Shown one piece after another: positions 19,596 through 31,665 of a stretch of 64,000 nt of DNA. The stretch is from NCBI GenBank assembly GCA_002150815.3, contig NDFF03000108.1, positions 85,726-149,725 on the forward strand, read 5' to 3'. Positions within the stretch are counted from its first letter, which is position 1. Every line of letters starts with the position of its first letter. The notes below the pieces were generated by a model. The model did no database searches. It had not been told where the DNA came from and saw nothing but the letters and a program-made list of their open reading frames with translations. The translations under genes and the position numbers were made by a program. This DNA is from Grammothele lineata (Eukaryota > Basidiomycota > Agaricomycetes > Polyporales > Polyporaceae).

Positions 19596-21736
19596 ATGGA
19601 TTCCCCTACACCCCCCCTCTTTTTTGTCAGATCCCGTCACAATAATCTAGCACGACCTTCGTACATATGTACTTGGTGCTGGTACGAAAGGTTCTTTCAG
19701 CTGGGAAAGAACCTCGACAAAGATTCTTCCTATAAGTCAGGAGATCCTCGTACTACGCGGAGGGACCTCAAGGCTGGGGCGATTCAAGGATGCAAGTGGT
19801 GCCTGTTTATCTGGGCAGTACATACAGACAATCAGCTTCAAAGCGCGAAGTCCTCTCAAGATCTGGTCACTATTCGGTACCAGTTGGATGGTCTATGCAC
19901 GCCTCAGGACACACGGACCCTTACAGTAACTATCAACAATATCCCTCGATTTACAGGATATCTGTATGCTGATCGCAGTAGGTGTACCGTTGCAATGTAC
20001 CACCGGCGTCGTCTGACTGACACTAATATTCGTTATCAGAGGATCCGGCTTCTGAGGTAATCAAATCTCGCCCCCGTATAATCGACATGCGCGCTCCAAG
20101 GACTCTGGCCCTTGCAAAAAGGAAGGTCGAGCAATGTATTCATGCTCATCCTAACTGTGTAGCTGCCCCAACCCCAGCCCCCGCCTTACCCACTCGCCTG
20201 ATCGACTGTACCGATCCCAGCCGTCCGCGTCTTGTCACAACAGGTGGTGCTCGAGGCGCATATGTAGCACTCAGCTACGTATGGGGTGAGAAGCAGCCAC
20301 ATAGCACGACCGTGTCTAACGTCGCAACATACTCCGTGGGCATAAACCCTCGCCGCCTCCCAAAGACCATTCTCGACGCAATCTACTTCACCAAATATGC
20401 TCTTCGTGTCCGCTTCTTGTGGATTGATTCCCTATGCATCATTCAAGACTCAGAAGAGGACAAACGGCACGAGATCAGGCGTATGGGCCAGGTCTACCGC
20501 AATGCGTACGTCACAATAATCGCTGCCAGTGCGCCGCGGGTGAGCGCCGGATTCCTGGAACCACGTCCGGTCATACCTCCTTCGCGCGACATACAATTAC
20601 CCGCTATCATCGTCTCACAGAACAGCCAACGCACAACATTACCCAAGAAGCGCTTGGAGGCCCAAGGGCTTAGATCACCGGAGGACGACCTCGTATACCG
20701 TATGGGCAAAGTGCACATCGTCCCCATCTTCCCTAAACGGGCCGAAAAACCTTATGACCCAGCCATCGAGCCCATAAACGCCCGAGGATGGTGTATGCAG
20801 GAGTACGCTATGTCCCCCCGCGCACTCGTGTTCACGTCGCATACACTTCAATTCCACTGCCAGGCGGGTATCGAGAATGTCGGCGACTCCATCAACGAGG
20901 ATCCTCAGCGAAGGAATCGCCTCCCTAGCGTGTTCTTCCGGCGCGACGCTCCACCGAGGCCCATCCCTAGATCGCAGGAATGGAGAAATATCCGTGAGGC
21001 GTGGCAGACGGCGGTGGAGGACTATACGCGCCGAGCCATAACGGATCCGTCAGACAAACTTGTGGCATTCGGTGGCATTGCGGGGGCGTTTCATCGCGCG
21101 CTTGGTTGCCCAGGATACCTGGCCGGCCTCTGGCGCGAGACACTTATTGGCGACCTGCTGTGGAGAGCACGCACCAGCGCGAGCGCCCTTCGGCCAGCAG
21201 GGTACCGGGCGCCGTCATGGTCGTGGGCAGCTATCGATGGGGGAGTGGAAGCAGGCGAAGTCGACATCCAGCTGAGAGAGGGGAGCAAGCGAGTGGCAGA
21301 GGTGGCCCGATGCGAAGTTAAGCTGAAGTACGAAGAAGTTCCATTCGGCGAAGTCGTGGGTGGCATCCTCGTCCTCCGAGCTCCGCTCCTCCGATGTGCG
21401 CAGTGGAATATCGAAGCTACGAACGGGATGCCAAGAACGGCGATACACATCAGCTTGATGAGCCACACAGACAAGTTTGGGATGCAGTGCACCGGGAGCG
21501 GATTTCTCGACAGCCAAGGAGATCAGGACTTACACACAGCTTGGGCTCTTCCATTACGATGGACCAAAAAGGCGATGGAAGGTATCTTGATCACGCGAGT
21601 AAGGAAACAATCCATGAAGGTCCACGAAACGAAGAGGTATCGCAGAGCAGGATATTTTCATACGCATCGCAACGTAATACCAGGACCCTTGAACTGGCTG
21701 GATGAAATGGAGTCACCAGAGATTGAAATAGAGTAG
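19596..21736 (+). CDS. HET-domain protein, tandem copy 1
   Basis: Two exons (19596-19977, 20040-21736) give 692 residues. The N-terminus has two cysteine pairs (CTWCWY..., GCKWCLFIW) usual before HET domains. The HET domain (PF06985-type) spans about 215-400: YVALSYVWGEKQPHS, FLWIDSLCIIQDSEED, YRNAYVTIIAASAPR and, after an insert, ARGWCMQEYAMSPRALVF. Known HET proteins trigger cell death or growth arrest after fusion of unlike individuals. The domain alone does not show the trigger, and there is no NACHT/WD or other sensor here. The copy at 22539-24706 has the same intron position, phase and length (62 bp). The start was chosen where similarity to that copy begins. Confidence 0.9.
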
Positions 21737-22538
21737 TGCTGTCAATACGTACCTATACCCTCAACTAGACTTAGAAAGGCTCTTGATCTGTTCGCTCAAG
21801 ATCCTACGTAGATATTACGTCAGGATGTAGCATCCCAAGACTCAGGGAACGGTTGGGGAAAGGAGAGGACGCACTGATTTTGAAGTAAATATACTATCCC
21901 ATTGGACCACTCATGACATGGTCCAATCTCCCCTAGGTATAATTACCTATATCGCAGAGTGTTGAAGGGGGGGATGACGTGCACTATGGTGACCGACTCC
22001 CCGGAGGACGCATACACGTACTTCTGATCACCTCTGATTAGTGAGCACAGGGCGGACTCGGAGTGGCGGGTCTTAAGTTGTTTCGTACTGGAAGCTTCTT
22101 TTCTTTCAGCCTCCATGATGATAGCCATGTTCAGCTTACCCGGGGGACAGCGGCTTGGATACTTATTAGATGTTGCTGGCAGTGCCAGATGGAAAGTTTC
22201 CTGTTGGTCCTCGGAGCAAACTCGAAGGCTCTGGACATGATTGTTTATGTGAGCGTCGTACATGAGAATCTGCATGCTGCTGTGACTGAGAGTCAGTATT
22301 GGTCTAGAGCGCTGATCGAGAACTAGTTCAAGCTCAAGAATATATGTCCTTACTACCGGCGACTCGGCGAGTGCAGCGCGGGCGCTTGTACGACCATACT
22401 GGGCGTGGCGTCATGCCGGCGGCTGATCGAGTCCACAGCGCCGTGGAATGTCTTCATCATGATGCCAGCACATAAGTCGCCGAATATATTTCGACGGTCG
22501 TCCTTCGCTCTCGCCGTGCCTCACATCACCTCCCTTGA
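21737..22538. other. Spacer between the tandem HET genes
   Basis: No gene was recognised. The stretch includes the 3' end of copy 1 and the promoter of copy 2; short open frames at 21943-22275 (-) and 22063-22326 (+) look like chance. It does not resemble the region upstream of copy 1 at a glance. Confidence 0.4.
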
Positions 22539-24706
22539 ATGGGTCCTAGTCAACGCCCCTCTTTCTCAGCTCTATCCCACCCAACTTCAACACGACCTTG
22601 GTCCACATGTTGCTGGTATAGAGGAGGTTTTCAGCTGCTAGTGGGAAAGAGCGAGTATGAGTACATTCAACCACAAGATCCAGATCCTCGTTTGATGCAA
22701 AAATACGTTAAGTCTGCGGCCGATCAAGGGTGTCCATGGTGCCGGTTTATCTGGGGGGTGTATACCGACAACCAGCTTCAAGGTTCTGAATCCGAGTCGT
22801 CCCTGGATCAGGTCGCTATCCGGTATCAGTTGGATGATCTATGCATTCCTGAGGGCACACGAACCATCAGTATCAGTATCAACAATATCCTTCGCTTTAC
22901 GGGATTCCTGTACGCTGACGCTCGTGAGTATGCCACTAGAATTACAACGAACTGAAGTGATTTCACTGAAACTATCCATCGTCAGAGAATCCCGCATCCA
23001 AGGCAACCACAGCCCGCCCCCGTATTCTTGATATGCTCTCTCCAAAGACTTTTGCCCTTGCCAAGGCGAAGGTCGAGGAGTGTATTCACGCTCATTGCAG
23101 TTGTCCAGCTGCTCCACGCCCAGCTCCCGCCCTGCCCACTCGGCTGATTGACTGTACCGATCCCAGCCGCCCCCGTCTTGTCTCGACAGACGGCGTTCGA
23201 GGCTTATATGCAGCATTGAGTTATGTATGGGGTGAAGAGCAACCGCACAGGACGACCATGGCCAATGCCACTGCATACGCTATCGCCATCGACTCTTCCT
23301 CCCTCCCAAAGACTATTCTCGACGCAATCTACTTCACCAAACATGCTCTTGGTATCCAGTTTCTGTGGATCGATTCATTATGCATCATTCAAGACGCGTA
23401 CAACGACAAGCTTCACGAGATCGCGCGTATGGGCCAGGTCTACCGCAATGCGTACGTCACCATCATTGCTGCCAGTGCGCCGCGCGTCAGCGCTGGGTTT
23501 CTGGAACCACGACCAGCTATAGGACCCGAGTGCGATATACAGTTACCTGTTGTCGTGGACTCACGGAAGAGGCGACATGGCCCAGCCATAGCTAAGAAGC
23601 GCCGGCAGGACGGAAAACTTCGTGTATCGCTGGAAGACAACCCGGCATGCCCCATGGACGAAGTGCACATCGTCCCCATCTTCCCTAGACGGGCCGAAAA
23701 ACCTTACGACCCAGCCATCGAGCCCATAAACGCCCGAGGATGGTGTATGCAGGAGTACGCCATGTCTCCGCGCGCACTCGTGTTCACGTCGCATACGCTC
23801 CAGTTCCACTGCCAGACGGGTATCGAGAACGTCGGCGACTCCATCAACGAGGATCCTCAGCGAAGGAATCGCCTCCCCGACGCGTTCTTCCAGCATGATG
23901 CACCACCGAAACCCGTTCCTCGGTCAAAGGAGTGGAGGAATATCCGCGAGGCGTGGCAGACCGCGGTGGAGGACTATACGCGCAGGGCCGTCACGGATCC
24001 GTCAGACAAACTCGTGGCGTTCGGCGGCATTGCAGAGGCATTTCACCGCGCGCTTGGCGGTCCAGGATACCTGGCCGGCCTCTGGCTCGAGACACTCATC
24101 GGGGACCTGCTGTGGAGAGCACGCACCAGCGCGAGCGGCCTTCGGGCGGCAGGATACCGCGCCCCATCGTGGTCGTGGGCAGCTATCGATGGGGAGGTGA
24201 AGGCAGGCGAAGTCGACATCCAGCTGAGAGAGGGGAGCAAGCGCGTGGCGGAAATCGTCCGATGCGAGGTGGACTTGAAGTATGAAGAAGTCCCGTTTGG
24301 CGAAGTCGCGGGCGGCGTCCTGGTTCTTCGCGCCCCGCTCCTCCGATGTGCGGCGTGGAACGCTGAGGCTATGAGCCAGCCACTCGGAACGGATGGGGCC
24401 TCAACAGCGATGGTCCATCTCCACCTGATGTTAGAGAGCGAAAAGAATACAGAGGTGAAATGTACCGGGAGTGGATGTCTCGACAGCGAACACGACCAGT
24501 ACATTTGCACGGCTTGGGCTCTCCCACTGCGTTGGACGAAGAAGGAGATGGAAGGCATCATTCTCACGCAAGAGATAGACGGGTTGGTAGAAGCTCGCAA
24601 GGACAGGTATCGCAGAGCGGGTTACTTTCATACACGTAACAACCTAGTGCAGGGTCCTCTGAACTGGCTGGACGAAGTGGAGCAGGTGGAAGTCGTGATT
24701 GTGTAG
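22539..24706 (+). CDS. HET-domain protein, tandem copy 2
   Basis: Two exons (22539-22923, 22986-24706) give 701 residues. Motifs match copy 1: GCPWCRFIWGVYTDNQLQ, YAALSYVWGEEQPH, FLWIDSLCIIQDAYND, YRNAYVTIIAASAPRVSA and RGWCMQEYAMSPRALVF. The two proteins are near-identical through the HET core and the C-terminal LVAFGGIA.AFHRAL region. They differ in the N-terminal 120 residues, in the stretch after the HET core (about residues 325-370 in copy 2), and in the last 120. That mosaic of conserved and diverged blocks is what one expects after duplication followed by selection or gene conversion. Confidence 0.9.
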
Positions 24707-25479
24707 CATTATCAAAATGTGACTGCATTCTAACTGAATGCTGAACGCACCGTCATAATATTAAGTGTCCATACGTTCTCTAATGTCCTCGAGTGTGAAC
24801 CCGTCCTCGCACGAGATGGGAGTCGAACTTCAAGTCGAAAACCGCAATGAGACAATTTGAACTCCGATAAGTGGCGACCCACTTTTCAATCACCGCTTGC
24901 CAACAATTCAATCCTGTGCTAGAGTGGCTGATGTGGGCCTGACATTTTGGTTCCTTGAGTGTCGTATCGGTGGCTGAAGGTGGCTGGGCTCCGGGGCTGC
25001 CGTGATTGCTTTATCCACCTCCGGAGGTTTGTGATGCCTAAATGTTTTCGAAGCGCTGTGGCTGATAACCAAGTAACGGCGGGTGGAACAGAACGCGGTT
25101 TGGAACGCGGGATTGAATCTCTCTGATAAAATTGACACATGTGGCTTCCTATCCGAAGCACTGAGGACCATCGTAAGCCTTGTCAATTTTTTTCGACATT
25201 GCCCGGCGGGCGTGACGGTGAGATGTAGTCAAGGGGCTTGGCGCGGAGGGACGGCGGGGAGACGCCCGAGGGACGCGAGCGCGAGAGGGGATCGGCTATC
25301 AAAAACTTCTCACTGTCCCGCCCTGCGGAGTCGCTTCACGCCCGCGCGTTATCTCCCCGTGCGCCATGGGTTGGCATATATCCTCCACCCCAGCCCGCCG
25401 CCCGCGATAGCGGTTGGAGCCCGTCCACCACCACCTCGCCCTCCTTCTCCTCCCCGACGCTGGCTCGCGCGCGCCCACC
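24707..25479. other. Intergenic region upstream of the permease
   Basis: No gene was recognised. A catatatcc element sits near 25374, about 100 nt before the permease ATG, and the last 250 bases are GC-rich. It marks the border between the accessory 1-25 kb part and the more conserved part. Confidence 0.4.
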
Positions 25480-27843
25480 ATGTCCACCGACGCGTCCTCC
25501 CTGGAGAAGCACGGCAACGCCACCGCCGCCGTCGTGGACGGCGACGAGATGGAGCTCGCCCGCATGGGCTACAAGCAGGAGCTAAAGTGCGTCTTTTTCG
25601 CCCTTCGCGCGCTACAATGGTAGCCTTACCAGGGCGTCGTGCACACAGGCGCGACCTGTCGCTCTTGCAGGCAAGTGTCTCCCTCGCCGATGGCAGGGCT
25701 CGGTACGCGCGCGACCACTGACTTCCTGCCGATCCACCATTGCAGAACTTTGGTGTGTCCTTCTCGATCATTTCCGTGATCACCGGTATCCCCTCCCTTT
25801 TCCTATATGGCTTGGTGCGTATTCTCCACTTCTTCCTACAACGCACGGGGCAATGAACACAAGCCGGGTTATGTGTAGAACACTGGTGGACCGGCGGTTA
25901 TGGTATGGGGATGGGTCATCGTTGGTGCGTACTCCGCTACACTTTTGCGCGCATACGTTGACTTTTCCCAATAGCATTCTTCACGATGATGGTCGGCCTC
26001 GCCATGGCAGGTGCGTCGCTGCAGTGAAGTCGAAGCCAACGGTCGTGTGTTCATACTCCCTCTTAGAAATCTGCAGCGCACATCCTACTAGCGGCGGCCC
26101 CTACTTCTGGGCCGCCATGCTTTCAAAACCCAAAGACGCCGCTTTCGCCTCATGGGTTTGTGGTTGGTTCAACCTCCTCGGACAGGTCGCTGTCACGACC
26201 GGTATCGGGTATGACTCTCATGCAATCTGTTCCTCGAACGAGTCCTCATTCCGCCCCTTCTCCCCAGCTTCGGCTGCGCCAACTTCATCTCCACTCTCGC
26301 AACCTTCAACACGGACTTCGTTCCTGAGGCGCGCATCACGATCGGCATTTACGCCGCGGTGCTCATCGCGCAGGGCCTCATCAATACCTTTGGTGTGCAT
26401 CTCCTCCGGTACATCAACAACATCTCCGTCTGGTGGCACGCCGTCGGCACGACCTCGCTCGTCATCGCCGTGCTCGCTGCTGCGCCCAAGCACCAGTCCG
26501 GCAAGTTCGTCTTCAGGACGTTCATCGACAACACTGCCGCGAGTGCCGACGCGGTTGGCTGGAGCGTACGCGCGAGCCCCGCGTACGTCGCTGTTATCGG
26601 CATTCTCATGGCTCAGTACACTCTCACAGGTAAGTTTGCGCGCGCGTTCTCGCTCCGTATCGCGCCACCCCGGCTGACATCTTCGCTTCTGCGCAGGGTT
26701 CGACGGGAGCGCACACGTAAGCTTCTCCTTCGGCCGGACCACGATATCTAAACTCTATACTCACTAACGCGTTTACTGCGTTGTATGTACGCAGATGTCC
26801 GAAGAGACGCACAACGCTGCCATGTCGGGTGCGCTGGGCATCATCATGGCGATCGGATGTTCCGCCCTGCTCGGCTGGTTCCTCCTCCTTGGGCTCCTCT
26901 TCTCCATCCAGGACCTCGAGGGCACCGTCGGCTCTGCTACAGGCCAGCCAGTCGCACAGATTTTCCTCGACACCGTCGGCGAGAAGGGTGCGATCGTCCT
27001 CATGGTGAGTCTGCCCCCCTCCGCCGCTCTTCGGATGCTATCTGGGGTACGGGCGCGTCGCTGACACTAACGCGCTGCGCGCGCGCGTCAGGTGATCGTT
27101 ATCGGCGCCATGTTCTTCTGCGGCACGTTCTCGGTGACGTCCAACAGCCGCATGATGTACGCCTTTGCGCGCGACGGCGGCATCCCTGGTGCCAAGTTCT
27201 TCCACGCCGTCGACAAGAAGCACAAGTCTCCCGTCCGGACCGGTGCGTCTCTCCCCGCGCGCTTAAGTTTTGGTAGAAGTCGATGTGGCTGACGGCGCGT
27301 GCGTGCGGGGATAGTTTGGCTCGCTTGCACGCTGAGTTTCATCCTCGGCCTTCCCAGTCTCGGTAGCTCGGTCGCGTTCGCGGCCGCGACGAGTATCGCG
27401 ACCATCGGCCTGTACATTTCGTACGGTACGCCCACCACGTCCACAACTTCCCCGTCCTCGGACCCGCGCTGACGCCCCTGCTTACCCGCCTTGCAGGCAT
27501 CCCCATCGCCCTGCGCGTCATCAACCGCACACAATTCACCCGCGGGCCCTTCCACCTCGGCCCCTTCTCCTACGCGATCGCGACGACAGCCTGCCTCTGG
27601 ATCCTCTTCATCTCCATCGTCTTCATCCTCCCGCAGGCAAACCCCGTCGACTCGCAGACGCTCAACTACGCCGTCGTCGCCGTCGGCATCGTCGTCGCGT
27701 ACTCGCTCGGCTTCTGGCTCCTCTCCGCGCGCAAGTGGTTCACGGGCCCGATCAAGCAGATCGAGGCGGAGGAGATGGGCGTGGACGTCATGGACCCCGC
27801 GAACGCGGAGCGCGTCGACGCGGTGCAGAAGGAGGAGGAGTGA
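25480..27843 (+). CDS. APC-family amino acid / GABA permease
   Basis: Twelve exons (25480-25586, 25649-25670, 25746-25814, 25879-25924, 25975-26010, 26067-26208, 26268-26629, 26697-26716, 26795-27004, 27092-27242, 27315-27425, 27497-27843) give 540 residues, the usual length for this family. About 12 membrane segments are visible. Diagnostic stretches include AEICSAHPTSGGPYFWAAML (TM3 region), LTGFDGSAHMSEETHNA (the TM6-7 signature of fungal GABA/choline permeases) and TSNSRMMYAFARDGGIPG. It moves amino acids or GABA with protons across the plasma membrane; which substrate is not clear. Exon 2 (22 nt) ends in a GC donor (CAG/gcaagt), and exon 8 is 20 nt. The CACCATG context supports the start. 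Confidence 0.95.
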
Positions 27844-27845
27844 TT

Positions 27846-27861
27846 GGCACGTGCACGTGCC
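27846..27861. repeat. Perfect 16-bp palindrome just after the permease stop
   Basis: ggcacgtgcacgtgcc is its own reverse complement and contains two overlapping CACGTG boxes. It begins two bases after the TGA. It may be a bHLH-type binding site or a 3' hairpin. Confidence 0.8.
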
Positions 27862-28317
27862 GCGTCGTGTGTGTGCGTCGTGTGCGTGCGATCCTGCTTT
27901 GTCTGTGCGAGAGCAGGACGGCGCTTATGTGGTCCTGACCTTGTGTTTGTCGCTGCTGCTTGGGATATCCCGATAGTTACTTATATCACCACTTGTAGAC
28001 GGCCATCGTATTTTTGCTGTATCATAGCGCTTGTGCCGATCATTTCGTGCGCGGCGTGCCTCGCTTGCAGCACGTATGCATGCACCTCACACGTTCAACG
28101 GACTCCACTACGTTGCCACCAACTGTAACATGAAGGCATACCTCACGCATGAGGTGTAAGCCGGGACAACCACGCGATTCCTCGGTTCGTGGGGCCACAT
28201 AACGTAGGCCAAACGAAAGCAACGCATTCACGTTCCAGCCGGCAGCCTGCTCTAGCACTCGCGGCCAACTACGTAATGTATGTCATAGTACTCGCGCCAG
28301 GACATCCGCCTCCCGCC
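27862..28317. other. Convergent 3' region of the permease and secreted protein 1
   Basis: Both neighbouring genes end towards this stretch, so it holds their 3' ends. No open frame of note was seen. Confidence 0.4.
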
Positions 28318-28856
28318 TCACGGGTTAGCGACAAACTGCCACTGCACCTGGATCTTCTGCGTGCTGAGCGGCGCGAGCTTCTCGAACGCCCCCTCCGTCA
28401 GGACGATGTCGTCGTCCTTGCAGGTCTTGCACTCGTCCAGGATGATCGCCGTCACCGACTTCCCCTGGTCTGCGAAACAGCCGCCCCGTCCGAGTCAGAC
28501 GATCAATACATCACGAAGAAAAACGCGAGGTGGGGGAAGGACGGCAAACCGGAACTTACAGCTAATCTTGACCGTATGGTCGCAGTTCAGGCCCGGCCCT
28601 CCGCCAGGACGGGCCGCGAACTCCTTGGTGGAGACGGCAACGGCAAGCTGGGAGTCGCTGATGGGCATGCCGCAGGCTCCTGCCTGCCCGTTGTGCTGGA
28701 CGTGGGTGGCTGTAACAACGACCAGGGAAACGTCAGAGAACATCGAAGTGGCGTATTGGGGACAGGGGGCAACATACCCTCTCCGGTCAAAGTCTGAGCA
28801 GAGGCAGAGCCGACGGCCATAGCTGCGATGACGGCGGCGATTGTCTTGAACTGCAT
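28318..28856 (-). CDS. Small secreted double-psi beta-barrel (RlpA/expansin-like) protein 1
   Basis: Three exons (28856-28778, 28709-28560, 28469-28318) give 126 residues. The signal peptide is MQFKTIAAVIAAMAVGSASA, cut before QTLTGE. The mature part shows GACGMPISDSQLAVAV, NCDHTVKISYQGKSVTAIIL, DECKTC and LTEGAFEKLAPL. This is the G-A-C-G / D-x-C-x-x-C / 'F.kLa.l' pattern of the barrel shared by barwin, expansin and RlpA-like proteins. Such proteins act outside the cell, on walls or as effectors; many fungal ones lack proven catalysis. The paralogue at 30034-30555 has an identical 79-nt first exon. A secreted wall or host-interface role is inferred. Confidence 0.9.
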
Positions 28857-30033
28857 GGTTTGAAGAATACGAGTGTTGGTGAGAGTTGTGAAGTCGTTTG
28901 TTTGTGTGATGTTTGGAGGGCTGGGCTCCTACATTTCCGCTGAGCCCACGAAGCGCATTTAAGCATTGAGGTACGGCGTTTGTGGTGGAGACGGTGGTCC
29001 AGTGCGGACGGCAGCACGCGCTCGAACACGTCCGACTCGGACACGGAATGTCGCAGCCTGTTGGAGAGAGCTCCAACTTCTGTGCGATTGAACCGGTAGA
29101 GAATCCCAATGCTCCAATGTTTGAGGGTCGGTGTGGCAAGTGTCATATTACCGGACTGACCCGGGCTCATCGGATAGTTTAGCGTTCTGGCAGTTGCGCA
29201 ACAGATGGTCAGTCCCAAACGAATCCAACGATGCAGCTTCAACTTCTACAGTCGTCGCTCGGAACCAAGCGTTCACATAAATCAACTAACCTCTACAAGC
29301 GGACCATGGGCGTTCTAGAGTAGCGCAGATCCCCACTGGCAGAGCATGAGCTGGAGCGCCTCTCGGTGTTGTATCCTTTCATCCGAAATTCCCGCAGAGT
29401 GACGTACGTTATATGCGGTGCACTGCACATCCTCGGTCCGGCACTAATGAATGGAGCGCATAGTCGCACAGCTAATTCTGGCTTCTCGCGGAACGAGAAA
29501 ATGTCGGACTTGCAATAAAAGCGTAAGCGACTGCCATAGGTCCACTGAGCAGCGACCATAGCAGCACCATGAACCTCCGCGTGCGCAAGCAGGAGCTAGG
29601 AAACACTTTGACCAAACTAGGCGAGGGGGATGACCCATTAACCTACTTAACGGTTTCAAATACGACCAACTTGTGCCATCAGACTGAAGAGCAAGCCCTT
29701 CTGGATGGTTTTTTTGGGGGCCATGCGCTTCTCAAGTTGAAGAGATGAATGTACACTGTAAGAGATCCCGAAATCCGACCCCGAGCGAGCGCAACATATG
29801 TCCTCTATCACAGAGGGGGGGAAAGTTAAACAACACGCCGTAAAGTAGTATCAGACCATGTCTCACTTCCGTACTTCTGTTCCCGATCCATGGTACTCTG
29901 ACGGAAATGTATCACGTTGCAGTCGATCGTCACATCCCCACTTAGACAGCGTTAAGATGGTTTGCTCGATATAAAGGGTCTCGTGCATTTGGTACATCCT
30001 CAATCTACTCGACTCGGAGTGAAGGCGGGTGCC
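28857..30033. other. Spacer between the two secreted-protein genes
   Basis: No gene was recognised in 1.2 kb. Minus-strand frames at 28495-29139 and 28787-29242 mostly overlap the gene at 28318-28856 or run into its promoter and look spurious. T-, G- and A-runs occur near 29710 and 29820. Confidence 0.45.
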
Positions 30034-30555
30034 TCACGGGCCGCCGACGCCGACGCCCGCAATGAACTTCCATTCGACCTTAATACTGCCCTTGTCGAGT
30101 GGAGCGAGCTTCTTGAATGCGCCTTCCGTCAGGCTGATGTCATTTCCCTTGCAGTCCTTGCACTCGTCCAGCACGATCGCTCGCGTCGACTTGCCCTGGT
30201 CTGCGAGCGGAAAGTGTCAGAAGAGGAGCCTGCAGCACTCATAACACATGATAAGAAACTCACAGTCGACCTGGATGGTGTGTTCGCATTGCACGGCTGT
30301 TCCTCCCGGATGAGCGCCGAACTTCGCTGCTGGAAGAGCGACAGCAAGCTGGGAGTCGGAGATTGGCATGCCGCATGCGCCGTTCTTGCCGTTGTGTTTG
30401 ACGTGAGTGGCTGAAAATGTGACACAAATGGTATCAGAGTGTAGAAGCAGCCCGCGATCGAGATGGGGGGGCATACCTTTACCGGAGTAGGTCTGAGCCG
30501 ATGCAGAACCAACAGCCATAGCTGCGATTACCGCAAGGAGGGGCATGAACTGCAT
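30034..30555 (-). CDS. Small secreted double-psi beta-barrel (RlpA/expansin-like) protein 2
   Basis: Three exons (30555-30477, 30410-30264, 30200-30034) give 130 residues. The signal peptide is MQFMPLLAVIAAMAVGSASA. The barrel motifs are GACGMPISDSQLAVAL, CEHTIQVDYQGKSTRAIVL, DECKDC and LTEGAFKKLAPLDKG. The protein extends a few residues past copy 1 with a glycine-valine tail (IAGVGVGGP). Intron positions and phases are identical to copy 1, so the pair is a tandem duplication. A TATATA element lies near 30654-30659, about 100 nt upstream. Confidence 0.9.
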
Positions 30556-31665
30556 GGCGTGAATAATGAGAGCGTTGAGATAGCTATGAATGTTCTGATC
30601 TTGGCGACGTATGACGAGCTGAGATGGTATTTTTCACCAAGGTCATAGAGAGCATATATACCTCACCCGAACAAGGCGTCGAGTCGATGTTTAGCGCGAA
30701 GTGGGATCGATGTTGGCGCACGACACAGCTACACGCCTGTAGATGCATGTAGGCGCTGCAGTATCTCTGACCCGGAATGTCGTAGGCAGTCGACACTCCA
30801 GTATACGTGCGATCGAGACGGATGGGCTGTATCGAATGCTTGAGCGGTATAGAATACAAGATGACAGAGGGCTTGGAGCTTCTGTTGTACTATCCGAATA
30901 ATCCGCATAATGACATATACGTTTGATCACGCATGGCTGATCTGAAACACAAGGGAGCACAACGAAGTGTTAACGGATGAGAAAAGATCGGGTTTCCAGT
31001 GAACGTCGGATGGAAAGGAAACGTACATCGTAGCATCTTTAGTCCGTGTGCGAAAGGAACGGCCCACAGTCCATAGAGACTCCCAGGGACATTGAGCGAG
31101 GATTCAGAAGCCACTTCTCGAGCGTGTTAATGCCAGCCGCGAGCCGCTTGATACCAGCGAGCATCTTAGGGGCCGTGGTGTTGGAGGCCAAGACTTAGGT
31201 GCTGCTCCAGATAGATACCCTTGAATGTCCTCTTGCCACGGTGGTCGCCTCAGGCTGACGATATAAGTCACGGCGGATAAACATGGAACGTGTAAGTCAC
31301 TGCCAGAACGACTGTGATCTATGCCGTCTTAGAGGGTCGGAGTCAGGAATCAAGAATGGTGTGCACCTGAGGATGAGTTGGCACTGGCTTAGGTTCGGAG
31401 CAACTTGCTCCGGCGCTTGCGCGCCTTCAGCAGGCGGCTCGATCCGAACCGTGAAGCGGAAGCTGCCGAGATTGCTCTCGGAGATACGCGGCCGAGTTGG
31501 GAACCTTAAAGGCTATCAAATGCCGAACTCCTCTTCCTCTTCTTGAACGACTCCGATGAGACTAACTAGGGTCTGTAGTGCCCCTGACTTATCGAGGCTG
31601 CCCTCCCCATCAAATCTGTATCAACCTCCAGCGCCTCATCACCTCTCTTCCACGTTCTCCTCAAT
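30556..31665. other. Intergenic region; nothing recognised
   Basis: It includes the promoter of secreted protein 2. Open frames at 30691-30960 (-) and 31283-31546 (+) have no recognisable content. A short inverted pair, ggttcgga / tccgaacc, lies near 31393-31450. Confidence 0.4.

Noticed and set aside
24800..24850. gttcgactccc-like sequence suggesting a tRNA T-arm
   Set aside because: No D-arm, anticodon arm or acceptor stem could be folded around it; the same holds for 57150-57175.
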